From contig CM026551.1 in NCBI GenBank assembly GCA_015143295.1, positions 50,642,034-50,706,033 on the forward strand: a stretch of DNA of 64,000 nucleotides, written 5' to 3'. The notes under the pieces were generated by a model. The model had not been told where the DNA came from, made no database searches, and saw nothing but the letters and a program-made list of their open reading frames with translations. Positions 10,540 through 22,880 of this stretch are shown here, piece after piece. The stretch comes from Tetracentron sinense (lineage: Eukaryota > Streptophyta > Magnoliopsida > Trochodendrales > Trochodendraceae). The position numbers and the translations under genes are program-made. Position 1 is the stretch's first letter; every line of letters starts with the position of its first letter.

Positions 10540-13500
10540 CACAGCTGCACTTTGGTTATTCAATATGATTTGAGCATGTTACTGTACTTTTGACAATATT
10601 TTACAACCTAATATATATGTTGACGACCTTCTAAATTACGTACCAAAAAATTGAAAATAAAATGAAGAGAAAGTTTCAAAGCCAAAGAAAAATGTGTGTA
10701 GGGAAACATCCGCATGTGGACGCTCCTCTAAACATCAACCTTCAAAAGACAAAAAAACAGAGGCATCTAGTTTTTCCATTCCATTTCCACTTTCATTTTC
10801 TTTCCTCACTTCGTAGATAATGAAAGTAATACATTTTGGATACAGAGCCTATACCTACAAATACATCCAAGCTCACTGCATGCATATTCAGTGAATACTA
10901 AGAATGTGGATTTTTCTGAATTAAGTGAGATAAATAAGAGCAGAAAGCAAAGAAACGGATCATGGAAAACTTCAGCTTTGTGTTTGTGAGAGTCCTTTTT
11001 CTACCTTGGTCCTGATAGAAGTGAAGGCAATAATGGAGCCGAAACATTCAACTCTGCCTCTTTGCAAGTTACTGTTGTCATTTGTGGAGGCGGCGGAGTT
11101 AAGAAGCTATAATCTAAGTTGGGTTCAACATCCATCACACCCTCTAAGACCTTCACTACTACTGACATTGAAGGCCTCCTGGCGAAATCATTTTGTAAAC
11201 ACCATGCCGCAACCTTCATCACATCCATGGCTTCTGCTGCATGTAATTGCAGATCTTCACTCTTTTTGTCAAGCAAATCAAATAATTGTTCCTCCTCTGC
11301 CTTTCTTTTGAATAAGCTGAGCAAATGCATACTTTCTTCGGGCTGAGAGCGATCCAAATTTTTCCTCCCACACAACATCTCCATAACTACAACCCCAAAG
11401 CTATAGACATCTACCTTTTCCGTGATTACTGAGCTCAACCATTCAGGAGCCAAATACCCAGGAGTACCTCTCAATGTGGTCATAATTTCGCTTTGGTCCT
11501 TATCAATTAGCTTAGACAAACCAAAATCAGAAACCTTAGCATTGAAGTTTTCATCCAAGAGGATATTTTGAGGTTTTATATCTAAGTGGACTATTTTCTG
11601 TCTGCATTCTTCATGGAGATAGACTAATCCCTTGGCTATGTCGATGATGATTTTTCGTATGGATTGCCAATCAAGAACATGTTCTTGATTTTTGTGGAAG
11701 ATCCAATTATCCAAGGACCCATTGCACATATACTCATAAACTAAAAGCCTATGCGATTTCTCGGCACAAAATCCAACCAGTCTTACCAAGTTGACATGGT
11801 GAATGCTGCCAATGGTCTCAACCTCGGCTAAGAATGACTTCTTCACCTGCCCTAAACCATCCAAGCGTTTCACTGCAACTTTGGTGTCATTACTTAGAGC
11901 CCCTTCAAAAACTGATCCAAATCCTCCTTGTCCAAGCTTTCTATTAAAATTCTCTGTTGCAACTTTCAAATTTTCAAAAGAGAATCTTGTGGGCATACCT
12001 GGTACTTCATCAAAATAATCCTCCTCGTTTTCCTTGGCATCTCTTTTCTTTCGAAAAAGAACAACCCATATGCTAATTATAAGAAACACACCAAAGATAG
12101 CTCCAAGACTGGATCCCAGTATTACTACGGACCGTCTTGTTTTCTCTCCAGAAGGGGCGGTTGTAGGAGAGGCCTCCGATGAGGGAGCCTGTGCAATTGG
12201 TGAAATTTGCACCTTCACGAACGCAAATGAGTTATAATGAGTCATTCCCACGTTGTTCATCAACGAGAAGAGTTGAGATGGCAAAAAGCAATTGCCGCTT
12301 GAAGAATTTGATGAGTACTGAAAAAGAGCAGCTTTGCAGGAACAATTATTCGAACAGGCCTGCTTGCATGTCTCCATATCTGTATCTGTAAGATCTGAGT
12401 AATTGAAAGAGAAGTAAGTAATGTCCTTGAGCTCAAGAAATCTGTGATTCTGAGATGCTCCACAAGACAAGGGAGTAACTTCAGAACACCCGAGATTAGG
12501 TTGCCTATCATTTATTTGCTTAAAATAGCTTGCTTCACCGGTAGTTTCTCCGGGACAACTGCACTGCCCATTCGAGCAGATACCGTAATTCCCGCAGACC
12601 AAAGGATAACGACACACACCATAATAGCCCGTCAAGAGATCAGCCACCTCCTTCCAATCTTGTTCTTCTGTCCAGTCATAAACTCTCAAATGACCGTCTG
12701 ATCCGAATTTCATGATCTGAGCTGATGATCCCGGAGGCACTGTGATCCGATCAATTGGCTCTTTTGGGTCAGCAGACAATATGAAAAGAGCAAGACTTCC
12801 ATTCAGAAATTTAACATAGCTTGCTTCTTTAGTCGCCCAATTTTGGCTATCGTAATAGACTTGGGGAGGATTGGACTCAATGGAAGCAACCAAACCTTGA
12901 CTAGTAGTATAAGAAAGTGAGAATAGCCCTCCTTCAGTCCAATTCAATTCTGATGCACTCGGTGTGAGCCTCTGCCCTTCAACCAGTTTTTGCCCGATAA
13001 GTAAAGAGTCGGTCGGATGATCAAAAGACTGCCAGACGGTATGGTTGTTTCTGTCAAAGAGCACCAGATTTCCTGTATCAGTCATGTTTAAGCCTGCGAC
13101 GGACTTGCCACTTGTGTTAGTAGACCAAACCAAAGTACCGTCGACATCTCGCAATACCAGATCTCCTTCTGGGGTGAGCTGCAAAGTTGCATTTTCTCTA
13201 ACGGGGTTGTTTCGATTGGCTGACCAGACTACTCGAGGAAGAGGAGGAGATCGCATGGTGATTCTAACGGCGACGATGGCCAAGATGAAATTATCGCAAT
13301 TGCCATTGCAGTAGAAGCCACAGCCAAAACCAGGTCCAAAACCTTCTGATTCTCTGTAAAGGAGGAACCTCACCGTGGATACATTGTAGAAATTGGGAGA
13401 GTAGTCAATGGAGGAGGGGTTGTTGGTCCATGAAGTGGAGAGGTTGGCCATGAAAGGTTGGGCTTTGATTGAGTTTAGAAGAATGAGAATGAGAAGGTGA

Positions 13501-13760
13501 ATCAGAACCCAACAAAGGCTCCATCCTAATTTCATTCTTTCTAGTTTCTGCTGATATAATTCAATTCAAATTTCAAGGAGATGAAGAGACACTACTGAAG
13601 CAACGTTTAAGAAGAGAGGATAAGAGCACTGCAGAGAAGGAAGGTCCCAATCCAGATTCCAGACCCATAAATGTCAAAGACATGCCTAATCAACTGATTC
13701 TTTTATGTCCCCACAAATGGTAATGGCTTCTCCCTCCAAATAACGCGTTGTTGGCCTTAT
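10540..13760. repeat. Segmental duplication, copy B (receptor-kinase block)
   Basis: Partner of the block at 3770-7340. Homology continues through both flanks of the kinase gene, so the unit duplicated as genomic DNA and not through an RNA copy. Confidence 0.85.
11001..13535 (-). CDS. G-type lectin S-receptor-like Ser/Thr kinase (SD2-5-like), copy B
   Basis: Single-exon paralogue of copy A, 844 residues, starting MKLGWSLCW. Same architecture: signal peptide about 1-25, bulb lectin domain (VVWSANRNNPVR, WQSFDHPTDS), EGF-like Cys cluster (CGNYGICSNGQCSCP), PAN-like region (CKQACSNNCSCKAA), transmembrane helix about 471-494 followed by RKKR, and kinase about 534-803 with GQGGFGSV, VAVK, HLD, DFG and APE, all intact. 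It is also non-RD (HLD). The kinase halves of A and B are nearly the same, while the extracellular halves differ clearly in the N-terminal 110 residues and at 230-315, including short indels. This fits recognition domains diverging on a conserved signalling module. No frame lesion is seen. Confidence 0.93.
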   Translation of the reverse strand: MKLGWSLCWVLIHLLILILLNSIKAQPFMANLSTSWTNNPSSIDYSPNFYNVSTVRFLLYRESEGFGPGFGCGFYCNGNCDNFILAIVAVRITMRSPPLPRVVWSANRNNPVRENATLQLTPEGDLVLRDVDGTLVWSTNTSGKSVAGLNMTDTGNLVLFDRNNHTVWQSFDHPTDSLLIGQKLVEGQRLTPSASELNWTEGGLFSLSYTTSQGLVASIESNPPQVYYDSQNWATKEASYVKFLNGSLALFILSADPKEPIDRITVPPGSSAQIMKFGSDGHLRVYDWTEEQDWKEVADLLTGYYGVCRYPLVCGNYGICSNGQCSCPGETTGEASYFKQINDRQPNLGCSEVTPLSCGASQNHRFLELKDITYFSFNYSDLTDTDMETCKQACSNNCSCKAALFQYSSNSSSGNCFLPSQLFSLMNNVGMTHYNSFAFVKVQISPIAQAPSSEASPTTAPSGEKTRRSVVILGSSLGAIFGVFLIISIWVVLFRKKRDAKENEEDYFDEVPGMPTRFSFENLKVATENFNRKLGQGGFGSVFEGALSNDTKVAVKRLDGLGQVKKSFLAEVETIGSIHHVNLVRLVGFCAEKSHRLLVYEYMCNGSLDNWIFHKNQEHVLDWQSIRKIIIDIAKGLVYLHEECRQKIVHLDIKPQNILLDENFNAKVSDFGLSKLIDKDQSEIMTTLRGTPGYLAPEWLSSVITEKVDVYSFGVVVMEMLCGRKNLDRSQPEESMHLLSLFKRKAEEEQLFDLLDKKSEDLQLHAAEAMDVMKVAAWCLQNDFARRPSMSVVVKVLEGVMDVEPNLDYSFLTPPPPQMTTVTCKEAELNVSAPLLPSLLSGPR

Positions 13761-13767
13761 CACGGTT

Positions 13768-15276
13768 GAGCTGTCAACGGAGCGGATTCGAAGCGGGTAG
13801 GGGTATATCCGTATCCGATCCGATTATATTTTTGATATCCGTCCGCTGGATAGTGAAACATGGTATCCGTATTCGATTCCGACTAAATAAATCGGATTAT
13901 CCGAATATCCGATTAGAGACTTGGAAAGGAAAAGACACAGAGAAGATGAGACTGTATCAAACCAAGATTTGAAAGGAAAAAAACCAAACATAAGTAGATG
14001 CTCATCGAAACCAAGGAAAAAAAAAAGAGAAGTGAAGAGAACAAAAATAAGAATAAAAGTAAAGAAACAATTCATAGACCAAGATCCAGATCTAGAACTG
14101 GAGGAGGATCGGACTGAAGGTAAGTTTACCTGAGATTAAGGGGCATTGGGAGAAAAGTGAGCCGTTGCCATTACTGGTGATGAGCTGCGGCCACCGGAGA
14201 TGGGCTGCTGCTGTTGGTTGCATGTTTGGAGTTGCAAATCTGGTGTGAAATTGGGTGATCAAGCAGCTGGAGTTGTGACTCCTACTTAGAGAAAGAGAAA
14301 ATAGAGATGGGCAGTATCCCAAGTCCCAACAATGGTTTTTCTATACAATGGTTTTAAAAAGGCACACGGTTTTGTCTAAAAGGTGGTTTTAAGTATCTGG
14401 TTTTAATTTTTAATATTTAAAGGCTTTGTTTGTACCTTATAACCCAAACCGTTTGTTTACCCTCTCCCTCTCATGGTTTGAGAACGGATTCGAGTCGAGA
14501 GTGCGGTTTTCATTTTCGTAAACCATAGATTTCATTTTCATAGAGCGCGGTGACCCACAAAGCTCGTTCTCGTCCATTTTTCCCCGTTCTTTGAACTTTC
14601 CACTTTTACCCTTTCTCATGGGTTAAAGCATACGAAAGACATAAAAAGTCTTTTCATTTTTCATTTTTCTTTTTCTACATCAATATGTGATGTGTGACAA
14701 TGTGATTGTGAATTGCAACAGGTACCTATGTACATTATAAGTCTCCTTTTCAACCCTTATTTTTTCTACATTAATTTTTTTATTATTCTGTATTTTTTAA
14801 TCTACCGAGATCTTAATTCTTCGCCAATTGTGATTGAACTCTCCATAAATTCAATCACACTCGGAGGCCAATACAATGTCTCTTTTAATCTTTATTAAAT
14901 TTGATTAAGATTCTTTAATTTTTAAGGTTCAATAATATAATATTAAATTTTTTTAAAAATGTAAATATTATTTATATATATACGGGCGCTCCGGAGGCGC
15001 TCTCGACCATATCTAAAATTAAAATTTGACGCTCTCCCGCTCCCGCTCGCCGCTTTGGTTACTTAGGTTTGGACTATCGGATTAAGCATAAAATCATTTA
15101 AAAAAAAAAGGCTAACACTTTGTAACTCGGTGGAGCGGTTATTTAGCAAAGTGGATATAAAAATATCCGACTCCGGTCCGATTATAAACGGATATTCTAT
15201 TATGTTATCCGAATCCAATCCGCCGGATATTGTATTTGGATATTATCCGTCGGATTCAGATATCTGTTGACAGCCC
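13768..15276. mobile_element. Large non-autonomous hAT-like element (about 1.5 kb)
   Basis: Starts GAGCTGTCAACGG and ends CTGTTGACAGCCC, the same terminal motif as the three compact hAT MITEs in this window. Subterminal ATCCGATCCGAT-type motifs lie at both ends (13800-13920 and 15160-15260). The interior shows no transposase; it holds AT-rich DNA and an arm-like stretch near 14820-14940 of the Mutator-like foldback family. No clear target duplication was found, so the exact ends are tentative. Confidence 0.5.
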
Positions 15277-15500
15277 ACCAGTTTGAGCCGCCGTAGAAAA
15301 TCATTTCACTTGGAATATTATATTAGAGTTTGAAATGCCGCTTCTGTTCATCGTTTGAAGGAGTATTCGGATATTATCTGTCGGATTCGGATATCCGTTG
15401 ACAGCCCACCAGTTTGAGCCGCCGTAGAAAATCATTTCACTTGGAATATTATATTATATTATAGTTTGAAATGCCGCTTCTGTTCATCGTTTGAAGGAGT
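15238..15500. repeat. 131-bp direct tandem duplication at the hAT element end
   Basis: Unit 1 is 15238-15368 and unit 2 is 15369-15500. Both carry the last 39 bases of the hAT-like terminus (GGATATTAT..GTTGACAGCCC) plus about 92 bases of the flank (CACCAGTTTGAGCCGCCGTAG and on). Unit 2 has a few ATTAT repeats more and one fewer changes in the TIR. Confidence 0.85.
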
Positions 15501-15945
15501 TGATCAGAAGAAACAAGTGCTTCGTGGTGGCAACTAGGGCTTTAAACGGATGGGATTCGAATCATATTCAACAAATACTGCTTTGGGTGCCAATTCACTC
15601 CATTCAGACCTAACCCTGCTTCTAGCCATTGATTTTGGTGTCCAGTCTTCCTATACTTAGTTGTCTCTAGTACAAATGGTTAGAGCTCCATAACCCGCAA
15701 GTTTAATCTCTGGCATCAATACCCTGAATTTGAAGCCGATTAGTTTTGCAAAGACCAATTAGATGTCAAGTAGGCCCTCTTGAAAGCATAAAGAGACCAC
15801 AGAAAGCATAAAAGCATAATAGAGGGAGGTTTGGAATGTAATGACATGGAGCTACCTATTCGGGCCTGGCCAGAATTAGCTAGGGCCGAAATTGCTAGTC
15901 TACTCTTATAATCCCCTTAAAAACATTTTTATGGGTGGTGCTAGG

Positions 15946-16364
15946 TAGGGCTGTCAACGGGTTGGATTCGGATCGGATTTGCCTAAATCCGATTAAGAAT
16001 CTGACATATCCGAATCCGATCCGAGATCCGTCGGATCATAAAGTAATCAATCCGAATCCGATCTGATTATATTTTGCAAGATCCAAATCCGATCTGATCT
16101 GATCTGAATAAGGTTAATTTTTTTTTAAAAAATCTATTTTAATAATATAAAATCTAATAATACCTTAATTAACTCTAATTAATGTTGAAATGATTTTAAA
16201 AAATTATTTTAATCGGATCAGATCACCCTATATCCAGATCTAATTTGATTATAATCGGATTCCACCGATACGATCCGAATCCGATCCGACGGATCATATA
16301 TAGGGTTCAAAGTTTGTCTGATCGGATCGGATCCGGATCATGATCCGATCCATTGACAGCCCTA
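15946..16364. mobile_element. hAT-like MITE 1 (TAGGGCTGTCAACGG family)
   Basis: A 419-bp near-palindromic element, TAGGGCTGTCAACGG ... CCATTGACAGCCCTA. Both subterminal regions are packed with GGATCGGAT / ATCCGATCC motifs. The flanks GTGCTAGG and GTGCCAAG form a decayed 8-bp target duplication. It encodes no protein. Confidence 0.85.
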
Positions 16365-16590
16365 GTGCCAAGCAGAGCTAAATGGGGAATACTAATTTGA
16401 AAAAAAAAAGAGTTTCTTATTGTAATAATAGGGGCAGAGCCAGGAATAGGGGCTCTAACCTCTCCTCCCCTTAAACTTTCGAGAATAAATATATTCTTTA
16501 CAAACGGACACAAACAAACGCGATAAACCTGTGAACTTGGGCCCCCTCAAAGAGGCTCCGCACCTGGGTGGTGCACTGGATAGTGTGTGT

Positions 16591-16591
<1 letters not shown>

Positions 16592-16622
<31 letters not shown>
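16592..16622. repeat. (GA)n microsatellite
   Basis: About 15 GA repeats. The open reading frames crossing it are artefacts of the repeat. Confidence 0.9.
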
Positions 16623-16627
<5 letters not shown>

Positions 16628-16935
16628 AAGGGGTCGTGACAGAATTAATCGAGCAGGATCTCGCTACAACCCATTGTTGCAGCAAAATGGAGTTGAACCC
16701 ATTTGGGAAGGCTAGATCAGAGACATCAGTCAAACCATTTTAAAAAAGACGACAAAATGAAAAGGCAAACAACTATGATTAAAAATAAAGAAGGCGACTC
16801 TGACACACTTAAATGACTTTTCAATAGTAGGGACCATAATTCAATAAAAGGTGGCTTCCAACCCCCAACCCCACCCCCTAGGGTTCCATCACAACGCAAC
16901 TTGAGTGAAACTTCCGTGCAACTATATTGACCTTA

Positions 16936-17347
16936 GGGTGTCTTCCGTTGGTGGATAAATTTGTGAAAGTGGATAAATTTGTGAAAGAAAAGAAAGTGAA
17001 GTAAAGTAAAAAATTATATAATGTATAAATTCTCATGTGTGTTTAATTTGAGAGAAAAGTATTTGTGAAAACTATAAATTTTTCTAAAATTACCATTTGC
17101 TTTCTTTTGAAATATAATCATACAAAATTGTAGATTTGGAATAGTGAATTTTTACTTTACTTCCTTTTACAATTCCATTATTTTGGTAGAATAAGGTTTG
17201 GATGAAAGTGAGAGAAAGTGGTATACTATTGAGAAAGTTGAAATTTCACTTTCTACCTCAAAATCCCTAAAACCAAACAGGGTGAAAGTGAGAGTTTCTC
17301 CCACTTTCACCTACTTTCCTTCACATTCCTCTCAACCGAACACACCC
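16936..17347. mobile_element. Tourist-like (PIF/Harbinger) MITE
   Basis: A 412-bp element bounded by TTA target duplications (16933-16935 and 17348-17350). The inverted ends are GGGTGTCTTCCGTTGG and CAACCGAACACACCC, the classical GGGTGTGTTCGG Tourist terminus. There is no coding capacity. Confidence 0.8.
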
Positions 17348-17647
17348 TTATAGATTTATAGAAATTAAGTAATGGTGCATATTAATTTTGATGAAAAAAT
17401 GTTTGATAGAACTATAGAAATATATATAATGGTGGTCTGTTAACGACAAATATTATAGGATATTTTCAATAAATCGTTCAAAGATGTCTTGTCTCATTTT
17501 TTGTGCCAGATCAGTTAAAGATATTGCTAAATCAATAATGGAGAAGATTTTATGTCCTTAAATTTTGATATCATCCATCTATGTAAAAGAGGGAGTTTAA
17601 TTAACAATGAAAGAGATGAGAAAGAAGGGGCTAAGTACACATCATGG

Positions 17648-17859
17648 GTGAGAGTGTTTTACTCTCTACCCACCCTTAACTTAGAACAGGGGTTGTGGCC
17701 CAGTGGTAGGTGTATCCCTTCCTTTGGAAGGAGGTTATGGGATCCATTCCCGAGAGGGTGAGAGTGTTGTACTCTCCACCCGTCCTTAACTTAGAACAAA
17801 TACTAACTTCTAACTGGGGTTGCGGCCTAACCGCGTGTCTCAATACCAAAAAAAAAAAT
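17648..17859 (+). mobile_element. SINE family 1, partial dimer
   Basis: A full SINE (head at about 17690, A-rich tail ending at 17859) is preceded by an extra 40-bp piece of its own middle (GTGAGAGTG..CTTAGAAC). The whole composite lies between one 14-bp target duplication, AGTACACATCATGG (17634-17647 and 17860-17873). The dimer therefore inserted as one unit. Confidence 0.88.
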
Positions 17860-17982
17860 AGTACACATCATGGTTGAAAAGTTTATGAGGAAGTTTGCAC
17901 TCCCATAAAATATCAATAATAACAGTAAACTTTTTTTATAATGATTTTCTTTAATTAAGTCCTTATTATAATATAAAGAGAA

Positions 17983-18178
17983 TAACTATGAACAAGAGCT
18001 CCGGTTGAACAGTTGACCGGAACAATCCAAAATTTGTCTTGTGAAGGGATATTTATGAAAAAAAATTACTAGTAAGATGTACCCTTCTTTGTGTTCATAA
18101 TTACTAAACTACCACTTCCCAAGACAAATTATGAGTTTCTCCTATTGACCATTCAACTGGAGCTCCTGTTCATGGTTA
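17983..18178. mobile_element. 196-bp inverted-repeat MITE
   Basis: Ends TAACTATGAACAAGAGCTCC and GGAGCTCCTGTTCATGGTTA are inverted repeats of about 30 bp. The superfamily is unclear because I could not find a convincing target duplication. Confidence 0.65.
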
Positions 18179-18220
18179 AAATCTAATATAAAACGATTAT
18201 CACTTAATAGCTTCCACGCA

Positions 18221-18331
18221 TAAAACGGAGTTCCCCATTTCAAGTGACAGTCCTGTAATTATGAGAAAAGACAGTTCTAGTTTTGTTCTCTCATAATTAC
18301 AGAACTACCATCACATGCACATGAAATGTAA
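18221..18331. repeat. Hairpin-forming inverted repeat, about 110 bp
   Basis: AGTCCTGTAATTATGAGAA and CTCTCATAATTACAGAACT pair, and outer bases GGAGTTC / GAACTCC extend the stem. It is probably a small MITE; its size and fold would also suit a small-RNA precursor. No evidence separates the two. Confidence 0.45.
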
Positions 18332-18346
18332 GTGAACTCCAATGAC

Positions 18347-18640
18347 TCACATGATGATGTCCAACGTTTTCCTTCTCTCAGCATCACACAAATAAAGATT
18401 GGCAAAGGAATCTAACCAAGCTCGATCCTCTTCTATCTTAAGGAGTTGTAGATAATCTTTAAAAAGCTTCTGTAGTATGTTATCTTTTGTGGGGATAGGA
18501 GATTGGTATGCAAGATCACAACCATTAATAAGATCATGATCTTCATCTTCATCAGTAACAAGAAGCTTTAGAATCTCGATTACAGAAGGCTTGGCTCTTC
18601 TTCCTTTTGGCAAGTCGTTAGTAGTGTTTATTTGTTGCTG
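18347..18640 (-). pseudogene. Unrecognised coding-looking exon, minus strand
   Basis: An open frame on the minus strand ends in TGA at about 18347 and encodes roughly 96 residues (INTTNDLPKGRRAKPS ... ERRKTLDIIM). The composition is protein-like: charged, no low complexity, an acidic patch DEDEDHD, and an amphipathic segment LFKDYLQLLKIEEDRAW. A possible splice acceptor (..TTGACAG) lies just upstream at about 18640. I do not recognise the family. It may be the last exon of a gene whose earlier exon is at 19650-19910. Whether the gene is live or broken is unknown. Confidence 0.3.
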
Positions 18641-19147
18641 TCAAGCAGAAGAGCAGCCAAGAGCACTTCAGACTGCAACAGAAACTGGGTTTCAACGACA
18701 CTTCAGAATAATGGTGGTATTAATAACCTCTCAATTCCTTCTAATTTATTTGAATGTTTCTTATCTCAATTCACCTCCAACCAAATAGAGCATTATTTTG
18801 ATCATGGTCAATCTATTTGAGCTCCCAAGGGATATCCTCTCAAGCATTTTTAAGTACCCGTTGAGTACTCTCACCAAATATAGAATTAGAACAATATATA
18901 TCTTCCCCCAGGTTTCTAAGGTTTTTCCAATGGGGGAATATTGATAGTCATGGCATCTTTTCGGAATCCAGAATGCTGTTTGTTGAGTCTAGAGAAAGGA
19001 AGACCTAGAAATATTGATGTTTCGGAACATCTCTTGCAACATTTTATGGGCAAAGGGACTTGGGGCAAATTCAGGCTTCTTGAGATTTTAACAAGACATG
19101 ATGGAAATCATTACTTACTTTGAAGATGGCCCACCTACCATTGGTCT

Positions 19148-19632
19148 TAGGGCTGTCAACGGTCGGATTCGATAGGACTGTCAACGGTCGGACTTGGACC
19201 GGATCTGCCTAGATCCGAATCCAATCCGACAGATCCGAATCCGATCCGAGATTCGCCAGATCATAAATTAATCGAGTCTGAATCCGATCCGATTATATTT
19301 TTAAGAACCGAATCAATCTGATTAAGGTTAATTAAAAAAACTCTATTTTAATAATATAAAAATCTAATATTACCTTAATTAACTCTAATTAATGTTAATT
19401 TTTTTTAAATTAATACTTTATGTATAAAAAATCTATTAAATATGTTTTAAATGATTTTAAAAAGTTAATATAATCATATCGGATTTTAATTGGATCGGAT
19501 CACCCTATATCCAGATCCGATTATAATCGGATTTCACCGATCCGATCTGAATCTGATCCGACAGATCACACATAGGGTCCAAAGTCCGGCTAATCGGATC
19601 GGATCATATGATCTGATCCATTGACAGCCCTA
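19148..19632. mobile_element. hAT-like MITE 2 with doubled left terminus
   Basis: A 485-bp member of the TAGGGCTGTCAACGG family with target duplication ATTGGTCT / ATTGGTCC (19140-19147 and 19633-19640). The left terminal repeat is present twice in tandem (TAGGGCTGTCAACGGTCGGA, then TAGGACTGTCAACGGTCGGA 25 bases on). The right end is single. Confidence 0.88.
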
Positions 19633-19640
19633 ATTGGTCC

Positions 19641-19910
19641 CACTTGTAATCTAGAGAAACCAGTTTCAACATTTTTAATGGCATGGCCGCATTCATCTAT
19701 CAGGTTGAATTTAACTCCATGACAACTCCAATAAATACTGGGGCCAGATTCCAGCTTCTTGTCCTGCCCAGTGCACAGAATCCCTTCCTGTCCATATTGC
19801 AGCACCCATGGGAGGCCAAACACCAGTCTCAAGCTCGACAGCATAATGTAGTGTAACGTAAAATAAGAGTAGCGTTGCATGCTATTCTCAACATGGGCAT
19901 ACCACATTGG
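19641..19910 (-). pseudogene. Unrecognised coding-looking exon next to hAT MITE 2
   Basis: On the minus strand 19907 down to about 19641 gives a protein-like frame (..FGLPWVLQYGQEGILCTGQ.., ..GPSIYWSCHGVKFNLIDE.., ..ETGFSRLQVGP). When the MITE and one target duplication are left out, the frame runs on about 9 codons and reaches a GTAAGT splice donor near 19130. So the MITE may sit in an exon. I do not recognise the family. A link to 18347-18640 is speculative. Confidence 0.3.
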
Positions 19911-20191
19911 TGAAAAAATTTACTGGTGGGTATCACTAACTCTGCATAAGATGAGACTATAAAGTCGAAACAAAGCAAAAACACTTACATTTTATGAACA
20001 ATATAGCAGTAAACTATGAAAATATATTTTGGCAATCAAATGCCAAAGGTCTAACTGTCAATTTCTAGCCCATGAGTTCATTAGCAGGCTTGTCACAGAC
20101 ACCATAAGTAAAGTATACGTATCCATTCACAAAAACTGTATCCATTCACAAAAACTAGGTCTACTATTTGCATCCAAACCTTCAATCAGAT

Positions 20192-21695
<1,504 letters not shown>

Positions 21696-21875
21696 TTAGG
21701 GCTTTGATTTGGGGTGGGGTGGGGTGTTAGATATGATCCTTCCTTTATTAGTACTTAGTAAAAACCCCGTGCGTTGCACGGGATAAGAAGAACATCCTTA
21801 AAACATTGGGAATGGAGTACCAATCTGCCGTTAAGATCCATCTTTACGCCTAGGCTTCAAATGCTAACCAAGTCA

Positions 21876-22375
21876 TAGGGCTGTCAATGGACCGGATCAT
21901 GATCCGGATCCGATCCGAATCCGATCCGATTAGCCGGACTTTGGACCCTATATGTGATCCGTCGGATCGGATTCGGATCGGATCGGTGGAATCCGATTAT
22001 AATCGGATCGGATCTGGATATAGGGTGATCCGATCCGATTAAAATCCGATCCGATAATAATAATAATTTTTAATTATTTTAAATATATTATTTAGATTTT
22101 CTATGTATAAAATATTAATTTTAAAAAAAATTAACATTAATTAGCATTAATTAAGGTATTATTAGATTTTTTATTATTAAAATAGATTTTTTTTTAAAAA
22201 AAATAACCTTACTCGGATCGGATTCGGATTGGACGATATATAATCGGATCGGATTCGGATCGGTTACTTCATGATCCGACGGATCTCGGATCGGATTCGG
22301 ATCAGTCGGATTCTTAATCGGATCGGATTCGGATCTAGGCAGATCCGATCCGAATCCGATCCGTTGACAGCCCTA
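21876..22375. mobile_element. hAT-like MITE 3, nested in Helitron H1
   Basis: A 500-bp near-palindrome, TAGGGCTGTCAATGG ... CCGTTGACAGCCCTA, with dense GGATCGGATTCGG motifs in both halves. The flanks AACCAAGT and AACCAAGA form a 7-of-8 target duplication, offset by two bases on the left. It is the longest and cleanest of the three copies. Confidence 0.85.
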
Positions 22376-22734
22376 AACCAAGAGAGTAGAGTAACAAAAT
22401 AATAATACTAATAATTACCACTAAATTGCACACATTTGCTTAAATTTTATTAATAATCCATCTATAGATGTTAGGCATCTAACAATAGATACTAACTCCA
22501 CTAATTGAGAGAGTAGAGTACCAAAAAATAAAAAATAATAAAAACCATTAAGTTACACAAATTTGTTTAAATTTTGGGGAGCTTTTTTTCTAAATAATTA
22601 ATAATAGAATAATATATTTATAATAATTAATTAATAATAATGTATTAAAGTAGTTAATCTCTAATAAACATCTAATAAAACTATTCTCTAATATAATAAT
22701 CTATATATAATAATGTATTGAAATAGAGGAGTGC

Positions 22735-22880
22735 TAGCCCCAATCGCACATACTCCAAAGTTTCCATAGATGCAAGATGCGCCTAACACGTGGAGATCTT
22801 TCATTATTTTAATAGTTTAAAAAGTAAAAGTAAGGATGTTTGACATTTGTAGTGCCCCATTTGCGTCTTTGGAAGATTTG
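22735..22880. repeat. Dispersed repeat, also at 48715-48835 (inverted)
   Basis: GGAGTGCTAG..CATAGATGCAAGAT..CTAACACGTGGAGAT and a following TTTGACATTT segment recur in reverse orientation at 48715-48835. It is probably a degraded MITE; ends and family are not determined. Confidence 0.55.

Noticed and set aside
13921-14133. Lys/Arg-rich 70-codon frame
   Set aside because: Low-complexity A-rich DNA inside a hAT-like element; no transposase motif.
16455-16743. Frames with SLSLSLSL or ERERERER
   Set aside because: They translate the GA microsatellite.
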